Source of the DNA: Lachnospiraceae bacterium
GTDB lineage: Bacteria > Bacillota > Clostridia > Lachnospirales > Lachnospiraceae
Assembly: GCA_900769115.1 (NCBI GenBank)
Contig: CAAGFJ010000008.1
Span: forward strand, 1-23,305
Length of the DNA: 23,305 bases
Reading direction: 5' to 3'
A program made the position numbers and the translations under genes. Positions 7,677-16,300 of this stretch are shown one piece after another. The notes under the pieces were generated by a model. It searched no databases and was not told where the DNA came from. It worked only from the letters and a program-made list of their open reading frames with translations. Numbering within the stretch: the first letter of the stretch is position 1; every line of letters begins with the position of its first letter.

Positions 7677-7708
7677 CTATAATAATTATTTTAATGGAGG
7701 AATTAATA

Positions 7709-8077
7709 ATGACTACTCAGGAATTTATCGAAGAGATCAAGAAGTTAAGCGTATTAGAGTTAAATGATTTAGTTAAGGCTTGCGAGGAAGAGTTCGGCGT
7801 ATCTGCAGCAGCAGGTGTTGCAGTTGTAGCAGCAGGCGGTGCAGCAGGCGAAGCAGCAGCAGAGAAGGATGAGTTCGATGTTGAGTTAACAGAAGTTGGA
7901 CCAAACAAGGTTAAGGTTATCAAGGTTGTTCGTGAGGTAACTGGTTTAGGTCTTAAGGAAGCTAAGGAAGTTGTAGATGGCGCTCCTAAGGTAGTTAAGG
8001 AAGCTGCTTCTAAGGCTGAGGCTGAGGACATCAAGACTAAGTTAGAGGCTGAGGGCGCTAAGATTACATTAAAGTAA
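7709..8077 (+). CDS. rplL: 50S ribosomal protein L7/L12
   Basis: This is the stalk protein that recruits and stimulates translation GTPases. The 122-residue product begins MTTQEFIEEIKKLSVLELND, the dimerising N-terminal domain. An Ala/Gly-rich hinge follows (about 34-52). The C-terminal domain contains KVIKVVREVTGLGLKEAK and ends EGAKITLK. The ATG at 7709 follows GGAGGAA (7697-7703) at good spacing; an in-frame ATG at 7694 has no such site. The gene lies 109 bases after rplJ and shares its promoter and leader. Codon use is strongly biased, as expected for very high expression. Confidence 0.97.
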   Translation: MTTQEFIEEIKKLSVLELNDLVKACEEEFGVSAAAGVAVVAAGGAAGEAAAEKDEFDVELTEVGPNKVKVIKVVREVTGLGLKEAKEVVDGAPKVVKEAASKAEAEDIKTKLEAEGAKITLK

Positions 8078-8134
8078 GATTGTGCGTGCAACAGTGAATT
8101 AGGCAGAAGCTCGAGGTGCTTTTGTACACATAAC

Positions 8135-8175
8135 AAAAAGTGCCACTGGAATATTTGTTCCGGTGGCACTTTTTT
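8135..8175 (+). terminator. Terminator of the rplJL operon
   Basis: A stem of about 16 pairs (8135-8150 with 8159-8174, core AGTGCCAC/GTGGCACT, one G-U) with loop ATATTTGT is followed by a T-run. This separates rplJL from the rpoB transcription unit. Confidence 0.92.
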
Positions 8176-8185
8176 GTTGTGTGGT

Positions 8186-8206
8186 AAAAGTGCGTTAGCA
8201 CTTTTA
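8186..8206. terminator. Second, bidirectional hairpin terminator
   Basis: AAAAGTGC (8186-8193) pairs perfectly with GCACTTTT (8198-8205) around GTTA. A-runs on one side and T-runs on the other let it act on both strands. It can back up the rplL terminator and end the minus-strand gene at 8246. Confidence 0.7.
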
Positions 8207-8245
8207 TCTGGCGAATGACGTGACACCGGGCTGATAGGCGGGGTG

Positions 8246-8488
8246 TTAAGATTCTGCCTGGAAGTGGCTGACATTCCCAACGACTTGTCTGGCGTCCTTG
8301 CTGTAGCATCCGGTTGGAATATAATCGAATCGGTCGTCGTCTGGTTTCATAGCATCTTTTAACACAGTATCAAATTCTTTAGAAGGTTTGTTGTGTTGCG
8401 GGTTTTCACGTTCCTGTTGCCTTGTATAACGTGGCATTGCATAGACTGCAATGACTGCTTTGATTGGGGTAAATGTTTTGTCATTCAT
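8246..8488 (-). CDS. Small uncharacterised protein, candidate motility-regulon member
   Basis: I do not recognise this 80-residue protein. It begins MNDKTFTPIKAVIAVYAMPRY and continues with a charged segment. A helix-like KEFDTVLKDAMK (about 37-48) is followed by DDDRFDYIPTGCYSKDARQV. There is no signal peptide or membrane helix, and one cysteine. It is supported as a real gene by AAGGAGGAG seven to eight bases before the ATG, a sigma-28-type promoter upstream (8543-8570), and a bidirectional terminator downstream (8186-8206). The amphipathic F-x-x-V-L-x-x-A-M pattern is reminiscent of short proteins in flagellar clusters, but that is a loose impression. The promoter suggests late motility-linked expression; the function is unknown. 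Confidence 0.75.
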   Translation of the reverse strand: MNDKTFTPIKAVIAVYAMPRYTRQQERENPQHNKPSKEFDTVLKDAMKPDDDRFDYIPTGCYSKDARQVVGNVSHFQAES

Positions 8489-8542
8489 AGTAATCTCCTC
8501 CTTGAAATTACGTTAGAATGCAGCACTTCCTTTCTATTATAT

Positions 8543-8570
8543 ATATCGACATATTGTGAGGGGAAGCTTA
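8543..8570 (-). promoter_or_regulatory. Candidate sigma-28 promoter of the 80-residue gene
   Basis: On the minus strand, TAAG (8570-8567) is followed after 16 bases by GTCGATAT (8550-8543), seven of eight positions of the GCCGATAT consensus. Transcription would start about 47 bases before the ATG. Confidence 0.6.
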
Positions 8571-8578
8571 GAAAAATA

Positions 8579-8607
8579 TAGACGAATCCCTGGGATAAGC
8601 GTATAAT
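8579..8607 (+). promoter_or_regulatory. Candidate sigma-A promoter of the HD-domain gene
   Basis: TAGACG (8579-8584) is followed after 17 bases by a perfect TATAAT (8602-8607). It diverges from the sigma-28 candidate on the other strand, with only 8 bases between them. Confidence 0.6.
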
Positions 8608-8674
8608 GGCAATGATGTCAGGTTCTATGCTATATGGTTGAATCTGAAATAATACGAAATAGAAAGAGATGAAC

Positions 8675-9214
8675 ATGGCAGATTATATAACAACCTATGG
8701 TGGAACACATTTTATGCCGCTTGAACCAGCGGCAGAGGATATTCATATTACAGATATTGCACATGCACTCTCCCTGCTCTGCAGGGGCAATGGACATGTG
8801 AAGCATTTCTTTTCGGTGGGTCAGCACTGTGTTAATTGTGCGCGGGAAGCAATGGCGAGAGGTTATAGCAGGAGGGTGTGCCTTGCGTGTCTGTTGCATG
8901 ATGCCAGCGAAGCATACCTTTCGGATGTACCAAAACCGTTTAAGAAGACGCTGCCGTCTTATCAGGAGTTAGAGGAGCGTTTCTTATCTATTATATATCA
9001 GAAGTATCTAGGAAGTGATCTGACAGAGGAAGAACACCGGCTGGTGCGGGAGATTGATGATGATATGCTGTATTTTGATCTGGCAGAGCTGTTGGGTGAA
9101 CGGCCTAACTGGGAGATGCCGGAGATGAAAAGTGTATTTTCAGAAGAATATGTACCGTTTCTGGAAGTGGAAGAGAAATATCTGGAATTGTTTCGAGAAT
9201 TAAGCTGCAGTTAG
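8675..9214 (+). CDS. HD-domain phosphohydrolase (YfbR/nucleotidase-like)
   Basis: The product is about 179 residues. It carries the metal-binding signature of HD hydrolases: His in VGQHC (H51), the His-Asp pair in LLHDASEAYLSDVP (H75-D76), plus E79 and D84 in the same stretch. Later acidic residues in REIDDDMLYFDLAELL could complete the metal site. The opening YITTYGGTHFMPLEP with DIHITDIAHALSL and GHVKHFFSVGQHC is typical of small HD proteins found in genomes and phages and often compared to 5'-deoxynucleotidase YfbR. Cleavage of a nucleotide phosphate is the likely activity; the substrate cannot be read. The ATG at 8675 is 6 bases after AAAGAG, whereas the ATG at 8669 has no spacing. It lies alone between rplL and rpoB with its own promoter and terminator. 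Confidence 0.85.
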   Translation: MADYITTYGGTHFMPLEPAAEDIHITDIAHALSLLCRGNGHVKHFFSVGQHCVNCAREAMARGYSRRVCLACLLHDASEAYLSDVPKPFKKTLPSYQELEERFLSIIYQKYLGSDLTEEEHRLVREIDDDMLYFDLAELLGERPNWEMPEMKSVFSEEYVPFLEVEEKYLELFRELSCS

Positions 9215-9248
9215 GGATGGAATTAGAACATATACAATAAGTAATCAG

Positions 9249-9280
9249 GGCGTGCCGATATGGCATGCCTTATTTGTTTT
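9249..9280 (+). terminator. Terminator of the HD-domain gene
   Basis: GGCGTGCC (9249-9256) pairs with GGCATGCC (9262-9269) with one G-U pair. The flanking AATAAG and CTTATT can extend the stem. TTATTTGTTTT follows. Confidence 0.85.
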
Positions 9281-9412
9281 ATGGGAAAGTTGTCCCCTTT
9301 ATCAGGGTCAAAAAATGATGAAACGATATATAGAGTTGCTTCTTGCACAACAAAATGAAATCTAGATATGGGAGAAAAGTATCGGGTATTCCACAATATG
9401 TATGTTTCAGTG

Positions 9413-9471
9413 TATAAATTTAAAAATTTTCAAAATAATTGGTTGACACTGGAAATTGGACGTGATAGAAT
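9413..9471 (+). promoter_or_regulatory. Strong sigma-A promoter of rpoBC with UP-like element
   Basis: A perfect TTGACA (9443-9448) is followed after 17 bases by TAGAAT (9466-9471). Directly upstream, 9413-9440 is nearly pure A/T with A- and T-tracts, like an UP element that contacts the alpha subunit. The leader to the rpoB ATG is about 66 bases and holds a hairpin (ATTGTGG 9486-9492 with CCGCAAT 9501-9507). The remaining non-coding stretch from 9281 to 9412 shows nothing I can name. Confidence 0.85.
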
Positions 9472-9543
9472 ATTAAAATGTCATTATTGTGGGTAGGTAT
9501 CCGCAATGGTCACAAACAATAAAGTCAAGGGGTGAAAACGTCA

Positions 9544-12500
9544 ATGGAAAAGAGCAGAATTAGTCCTGTGAAAGCGGGAAAAGGAATCCGTATGAGTTAT
9601 TCCAGACAGAAAGAAGTACTTGAGATGCCGAATTTGATCGAAGTACAGAAAGACTCATATAAGTGGTTCTTAGATGCGGGACTTAAAGAGGTGTTCGAAG
9701 ATATTTCTCCAATCACAGATTACAGTGGTCAGCTTAGCCTGGAATTTGTAGATTTCCAGTTGTGTGAGGATGATATCAAGTACTCAATTGAGGAATGCAA
9801 GGAAAGAGATGCAACATATGCAGCTCCGTTGAAAGTGAATGTACGTCTTCATAATAAGGAGACAGATGAGATTAACCAGCATGACATTTTTATGGGTGAT
9901 TTGCCTTTGATGACAGAGACAGGTACCTTTGTAATTAATGGTGCAGAGCGAGTTATTGTCAGTCAGTTGGTTCGTTCACCTGGAATCTATTATGCAATCG
10001 GGCATGATAAGACTGGTAAGCCATTATATTCATGTACTGTAATTCCGAACCGTGGTGCATGGTTAGAGTACGAGACGGATTCGAATGACGTTTTCTATGT
10101 ACGTGTAGATAGAACAAGAAAAGTGCCGATTACTGTATTGATTCGTTCTTTAGGTATCGGAACCAATGAAGAGATTCGCGAATTATTTGGCGATGAGATT
10201 AAGATTTTAAGAAGTATGGAGAAAGATCCTTCTACCAATTATGAAGAAGGTCTTTTGGAATTATATAAGAAGATCCGTCCGGGTGAGCCTTTGGCTGTAG
10301 AGAGTGCAGAGAGCTTGATTAATGCAATGTTCTTTGATCCTAGACGTTATGATCTGGCAAAGGTTGGACGTTATAAGTTCAATAAGAAGCTTTCGTTCAA
10401 GAACAGAATTGCCGGACAGATGTTGGCTGAGGATGTTGTAAGTCCTGTAACAGGTGAGATTCTTGCTAAGGCAGGAGACATGCTTACAAGAGAAAGTGCA
10501 ACTGCAATTCAGAATGCGGCTGTGCCTTATGTTATGATTCAGACTGAGACCCGCAATGTGAAAGTCTTATCTAACATGATGGTTGACATCAAGGAATATG
10601 TTGATTTTGATGTGCAAGAGCTTGGGGTAACAGAAGCTGTATTCTACCCTGTATTGGCACAATTATTAGAGGAATATACAGATGAAGAGGAACTAAAGCG
10701 TGCGATCAAGAGAGATATCCATGATCTGATTCCAAAGCATATTACGAAAGAGGATATCTTAGCATCTATCAATTATAATATTCACCTGGAGTATGGAATT
10801 GGTACAGATGATGATATCGACCATTTGGGTAATCGTCGAATCAGAGCAGTGGGTGAATTGTTACAGAACCAGTATCGTATCGGTCTTTCCAGATTAGAGA
10901 GAGTGGTTCGTGAGAGAATGTCTACACAGGATATCGAGACAATTTCGCCACAGTCTTTGATCAATATTAAGCCTGTAACAGCAGCAGTTAAGGAATTTTT
11001 CGGAAGTTCCCAGTTGTCTCAGTTCATGGATCAGAATAATCCGCTTTCTGAGCTGACACACAAGAGACGTTTATCTGCATTAGGACCTGGTGGACTTTCC
11101 CGTGATAGAGCCGGATTCGAGGTGCGAGATGTACATTATACACATTATGGTAGAATGTGTCCGATTGAGACTCCGGAAGGTCCTAATATCGGTTTGATCA
11201 ACTCCCTTGCTACGTATGCAAGAATTAATGAGTATGGTTTTGTTGAGGCACCATATCGTAAGCTGGACAAGACGGATGTAGAGAATCCGGTTGTTACAGA
11301 TGAAGTTGTCTATCTGACAGCAGACGAAGAGGATAATTATGTTGTGGCACAGGCGAATGAGGCGTTGAATGAAGATGGAACGTTTGTGCATACCAGAGTA
11401 TCTGGTCGTTTCCGAGAAGAGACTGCTGAGTTTGATAGAAATCGTATTGACTTAATGGATGTGTCTCCTAAGATGGTATTCTCGGTGGCAACATCTATGA
11501 TTCCGTTCCTGGAGAACGATGATGCGAACCGTGCGCTGATGGGATCCAACATGCAGCGTCAGGCCGTACCGCTTCTTACAACAGAGGCACCAATCGTTGG
11601 TACCGGTATGGAAGAGAAGGCTGCGGTTGACTCTGGTGTATGTATTGTCGCTAAGCATGATGGTGTTGTGGAGAAGTCTACAAGCAAAGAGATTGTGATC
11701 AAGTGCGATGATGGTACGAAGGACACATATCATGTTATTAAGTTTGCTCGAAGCAACCAGGGTAACTGTATGAATCAGAGACCGATCGTTGTGAAGGGCG
11801 AGAGAGTCAAAGCAGGAGATGTCATTGCTGACGGTGCATCTACCGCTGGTGGTGAGATTGCTCTTGGTAAGAACCCGTTGATCGGATTTATGACCTGGGA
11901 AGGTTATAACTACGAGGATGCGGTATTATTAAGTGAGAGATTAGTTCAGGAAGATGTATATACTTCCGTTCATATTGAAGAGTACGAATGTGAGGCAAGA
12001 GATACCAAGTTAGGTTCTGAGGAGATCACAAGAGATCTTGCAGGTCTTGGCCCGGATGTGTTAAAGGATCTGGATGAGAATGGTATTATCCGTATCGGTG
12101 CTGAGGTTCGTGCGGGAGATATCTTAGTTGGTAAGGTGACTCCAAAGGGAGAGACAGAACTTACGGCTGAGGAGAGACTGCTTCGTGCAATTTTCGGCGA
12201 GAAGGCAAGAGAAGTAAGAGATACTTCACTTCGTGTGCCACATGGTGCATTTGGTATTGTTATGGATACCAAGATCTTTACAAGAGAGGCAGGAGACGAG
12301 CTTCCACCTGGAGTGAATAAGTCTGTTCGTGTATATATTGCACAGAAGAGAAAGATCTCTGTTGGTGATAAGATGGCTGGTCGTCATGGTAATAAGGGTG
12401 TAATTTCCCGTATTCTTCCGGTAGAAGATATGCCATTCCTTCCAAATGGTCGTCCACTTGATATTGTCTTGAATCCATTGGGTGTGCCTTCCCGTATGAA

Positions 12501-13365
12501 TATCGGACAGGTGTTGGAGATTCACTTAGGATTAGCAGCTAAGGCATTAGGCTTCAAGATTGCAACTCCTGTATTCGCTGGTGCGAACGAGGAAGATATC
12601 ATGGAAACTCTGGAGATGGCGAATGATTACGTGAATGAAGAATGGGAAACATTCGATAAGAAATGGCGTTCACAGGTATCAGATGAAGTTATGGATTATC
12701 TGTATGAGAATCGTGACCATAGAGAAGAGTGGAAGGGTGTTCCAATCAATCGTACCGGTAAGGTAACACTTCGTGATGGTAGAACCGGTGAGGAATTTGA
12801 TTCACCTGTTACGATTGGATACATGCATTATCTGAAGCTTCATCATTTGGTTGATGATAAGATCCATGCACGTTCTACTGGTCCATACTCATTAGTAACA
12901 CAGCAGCCATTAGGTGGTAAAGCACAGTTTGGTGGTCAGCGTTTCGGTGAGATGGAGGTTTGGGCATTAGAGGCATATGGTGCTTCTTATACCTTGCAGG
13001 AGATTCTGACTGTGAAGTCTGATGATGTAGTTGGTCGTGTGAAGACATACGAAGCGATTATTAAGGGTGACAATATTCCAGAGCCTGGAATTCCGGAATC
13101 ATTTAAGGTATTGCTGAAAGAGTTCCAGTCACTTGCATTAGACGTTCGTGTATTACGTGAGGATAATACAGAGGTTGAGATTGGTGAGAATGTGGATTAC
13201 GGTAATGATGACATCCGTAAGTTTGGCGACATGGATTACAACCAGGAAGAGTCAGAGATGAAAGAACATGGTTATAGCGGCGTAGATGAGAATGACGAGG
13301 GCTTCGAATTAGAAGACAGTGACGACGGCTATGATGATGACTATAATGATGATTACGATGAGTAA
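9544..13365 (+). CDS. rpoB: DNA-directed RNA polymerase subunit beta
   Basis: This is the beta subunit of RNA polymerase; with beta' it forms the catalytic cleft. From the ATG at 9544 it is 1273 residues. A GTG at 9532 is also in frame but abuts the AAGGGG ribosome binding site, so I reject it. Landmarks include RMSYSRQKEVLEMPNLIEVQ near the N-terminus. The rifampicin region (about 488-513) has Q493, D496, H506 and S511, corresponding to E. coli Q513, D516, H526 and S531; all are the susceptible residues. RMCPIETPEGPNIGLINSLA and GDKMAGRHGNKG (about 941-952) follow. The last 45 residues are an unusually acidic Asp/Glu-rich tail. Transcription comes from its own promoter rather than from rplJL, which ends in terminators. 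rpoC follows after 20 bases. Confidence 0.98.
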   Translation: MEKSRISPVKAGKGIRMSYSRQKEVLEMPNLIEVQKDSYKWFLDAGLKEVFEDISPITDYSGQLSLEFVDFQLCEDDIKYSIEECKERDATYAAPLKVNVRLHNKETDEINQHDIFMGDLPLMTETGTFVINGAERVIVSQLVRSPGIYYAIGHDKTGKPLYSCTVIPNRGAWLEYETDSNDVFYVRVDRTRKVPITVLIRSLGIGTNEEIRELFGDEIKILRSMEKDPSTNYEEGLLELYKKIRPGEPLAVESAESLINAMFFDPRRYDLAKVGRYKFNKKLSFKNRIAGQMLAEDVVSPVTGEILAKAGDMLTRESATAIQNAAVPYVMIQTETRNVKVLSNMMVDIKEYVDFDVQELGVTEAVFYPVLAQLLEEYTDEEELKRAIKRDIHDLIPKHITKEDILASINYNIHLEYGIGTDDDIDHLGNRRIRAVGELLQNQYRIGLSRLERVVRERMSTQDIETISPQSLINIKPVTAAVKEFFGSSQLSQFMDQNNPLSELTHKRRLSALGPGGLSRDRAGFEVRDVHYTHYGRMCPIETPEGPNIGLINSLATYARINEYGFVEAPYRKLDKTDVENPVVTDEVVYLTADEEDNYVVAQANEALNEDGTFVHTRVSGRFREETAEFDRNRIDLMDVSPKMVFSVATSMIPFLENDDANRALMGSNMQRQAVPLLTTEAPIVGTGMEEKAAVDSGVCIVAKHDGVVEKSTSKEIVIKCDDGTKDTYHVIKFARSNQGNCMNQRPIVVKGERVKAGDVIADGASTAGGEIALGKNPLIGFMTWEGYNYEDAVLLSERLVQEDVYTSVHIEEYECEARDTKLGSEEITRDLAGLGPDVLKDLDENGIIRIGAEVRAGDILVGKVTPKGETELTAEERLLRAIFGEKAREVRDTSLRVPHGAFGIVMDTKIFTREAGDELPPGVNKSVRVYIAQKRKISVGDKMAGRHGNKGVISRILPVEDMPFLPNGRPLDIVLNPLGVPSRMNIGQVLEIHLGLAAKALGFKIATPVFAGANEEDIMETLEMANDYVNEEWETFDKKWRSQVSDEVMDYLYENRDHREEWKGVPINRTGKVTLRDGRTGEEFDSPVTIGYMHYLKLHHLVDDKIHARSTGPYSLVTQQPLGGKAQFGGQRFGEMEVWALEAYGASYTLQEILTVKSDDVVGRVKTYEAIIKGDNIPEPGIPESFKVLLKEFQSLALDVRVLREDNTEVEIGENVDYGNDDIRKFGDMDYNQEESEMKEHGYSGVDENDEGFELEDSDDGYDDDYNDDYDE

Positions 13366-13385
13366 TGGAAGGAGAGCAATAATAG

Positions 13386-16300
13386 ATGTCAGCGATTAAT
13401 AATCAGGAAACAGAACAACAGATGAATTTTGATGCGATTAAGATTGGCCTTGCTTCTCCAGACAAGATTAGAGAATGGTCAAGAGGCGAAGTGAAAAAGC
13501 CTGAGACGATTAACTATAGAACATTGAAGCCGGAAAAGGATGGCTTGTTCTGTGAAAGAATCTTTGGACCAAGCAAAGACTGGGAATGTCATTGTGGTAA
13601 GTACAAGAAGATTCGTTACAAAGGTGTTATTTGTGACCGATGTGGCGTTGAGGTTACAAAGGCGAATGTCAGACGAGAGAGAATGGGACATATCGAGCTT
13701 GCTGCTCCGGTATCCCATATCTGGTATTTCAAGGGTATTCCGAGTAGAATGGGATTGATCCTTGATATCTCACCAAGAGTATTAGAGAAAGTATTATACT
13801 TTGCATCTTATATTGTATTAGATCCGGGTGAGACAAATCTTGCATATAAGCAGGTGTTGACGGAGAAGGAATACCGTGATGCAGAGGAAGAATACGGATA
13901 TGGTAAGTTCCGTGTTGGTATGGGTGCAGAAGCTGTGAAGGAGCTGTTACAGGCAATTGACTTAGAGCAGGAAGCAGTGGATCTTCGGGCAGGTCTTAAG
14001 GATGCAACCGGTCAGAAGCGTGCTAAGATCATTAAGAGATTAGAGGTAGTGGAAGCATTTAGAGGTTCTGATAATAAGCCGGAATGGATGATTTTAGATG
14101 CTGTTCCAGTTATCCCGCCAGATATCCGTCCAATGGTTCAGTTGGATGGTGGACGTTTTGCTACATCTGATTTGAATGATTTATACAGAAGGATTATCAA
14201 CCGTAACAACCGTTTGAATCGTTTGTTAGAGCTGGGTGCACCGGATATCATTGTTCGTAATGAGAAGCGTATGTTGCAGGAGGCCGTGGATGCATTGATC
14301 GATAATGGTCGTCGTGGTCGTCCGGTAACAGGACCTGGTAACAGAGCATTGAAGTCTTTATCTGATATGTTAAAGGGTAAACAGGGACGTTTCCGTCAGA
14401 ATCTGTTGGGTAAGCGTGTTGACTACTCTGGACGTTCTGTTATCGTTGTTGGACCAGAACTTAAGATTTATCAGTGTGGACTTCCGAAAGAGATGGCAAT
14501 TGAGTTATTTAAGCCATTTGTAATGAAAGAGTTAGTATTCAGAGGATTAGCACACAATGTAAAGTCTGCTAAGAAGATGGTAGAGAAGTTAGAGACTGAG
14601 GTATGGGATGTGTTAGAGGATGTAATCAAAGAGCATCCGGTAATGTTGAACCGTGCCCCGACACTGCATAGATTAGGTATTCAGGCATTCGAGCCAATCC
14701 TTGTGGAAGGTAAAGCGATCAAGCTTCATCCACTGGTATGTACAGCGTTCAATGCTGATTTTGATGGTGATCAGATGGCGGTTCATCTTCCACTTTCCGT
14801 TGAGGCTCAGGCAGAGTGTAGATTCTTACTTCTGTCACCGAACAACTTATTGAAGCCTTCTGATGGTGCGCCGGTTGCCGTTCCTTCACAGGATATGGTA
14901 CTTGGTATCTACTATCTGACGATTGATAAGCCGGGTGATAAGGGTGAAGGTAAGATTTTCAAGTCTAAGAATGAGGCAATTCTTGCTTATGAGAATAAGG
15001 AGATTACGTTACATTCTAAGATCAAGGTCAGAATGCATGGAACAATGCCGGATGGTACGGAAGGAACAACGATTATTGAGTCTACGTTAGGAAGAATCTT
15101 GTTTAACGAGATCATTCCTCAGGATTTGGGTATTGTAGATCGTTCTATTCCAGGTAACGAACTTGCATTGGAGATTGACTATCTGGTTGGTAAGAAGCAG
15201 TTAAAGCAGATCCTTGACAAATGTATCAATACACATGGTGCAACCAAGACAGCAGAAGTATTGGATGATGTCAAGAGTATTGGTTACAAGTATTCTACAA
15301 AGGGTGCTTTGACCGTATCTATTTCCGAGATGACTGTGCCTGCGGCAAAGAGCGAGATTCTGGATGATGCACAGAACACGGTTGGACTGATCAATGATAA
15401 GTTCAAGATGGGATTTGTAACAGAAGAAGAGCGTTACAATGCCGTTGTACGTACCTGGGAGGCTGCAGATAAGAAGCTGACCAAGGCGTTGTTAGACGGT
15501 TTGGACAAATATAATAACATTAAGATGATGGCGGACTCCGGAGCCCGTGGTTCTGAGGCTCAGATCAAACAGTTAGCGGGTATGCGTGGATTGATGGCAG
15601 ATACAACCGGTCGTACGATCGAGTTGCCGATCAAGTCAAACTTCCGTGAGGGACTTGACGTATTGGAGTACTTCATTTCAGCACATGGTGCACGTAAAGG
15701 ACTTTCCGATACAGCGCTTCGTACCGCCGATTCCGGTTACCTGACACGTCGTCTGGTTGATGTATCACAGGATCTGATCATTCGTGAGATTGATTGTTGT
15801 GAAGGTACGGATGAGATTCCGGGTGCTTATGTTGAGGCATTTATGGAAGGTCGTGAGATGATCGAGAGCTTCCAGGATCGTATTACCGGTCGTTATGCAG
15901 CAGAGTCTGTATATGACAAGGATGGTAATCTGATCGTGAAGGCAAATCATATGATCACACCGAAGCGGGCAGAGGCAATTATCAACCGTGGTGTCAATGC
16001 AGAAGGCGGAGCAGTTACAAAGCTCAAGATCCGTACGATTCTTAACTGTAAGTCGCACATTGGTGTCTGTGCAAAATGTTATGGTGCAAACATGGCAACC
16101 GGTATGCCGGTACAGGTTGGTGAGGCTGTTGGTATTATTGCAGCACAGTCAATTGGTGAGCCTGGTACACAGCTTACGATGAGAACATTCCATACGGGTG
16201 GTGTGGCCGGTGATGATATTACACAGGGTCTTCCTAGAGTAGAGGAGTTGTTTGAGGCGCGTAAGCCGAAGGGACTTGCAATTATTGCAGAGTTCGGTGG

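Noticed and set aside
7678..7683. TATAAT before rplL as a separate promoter
   Set aside because: No -35 at 16-18 bases and no extended -10; the TTGACT nearby is only 4 bases away.
7717..8280. 187-residue open frame antisense to rplL
   Set aside because: It mirrors the strongly biased, Ala-rich rplL codons and has no start signal; it is a shadow of the real gene.
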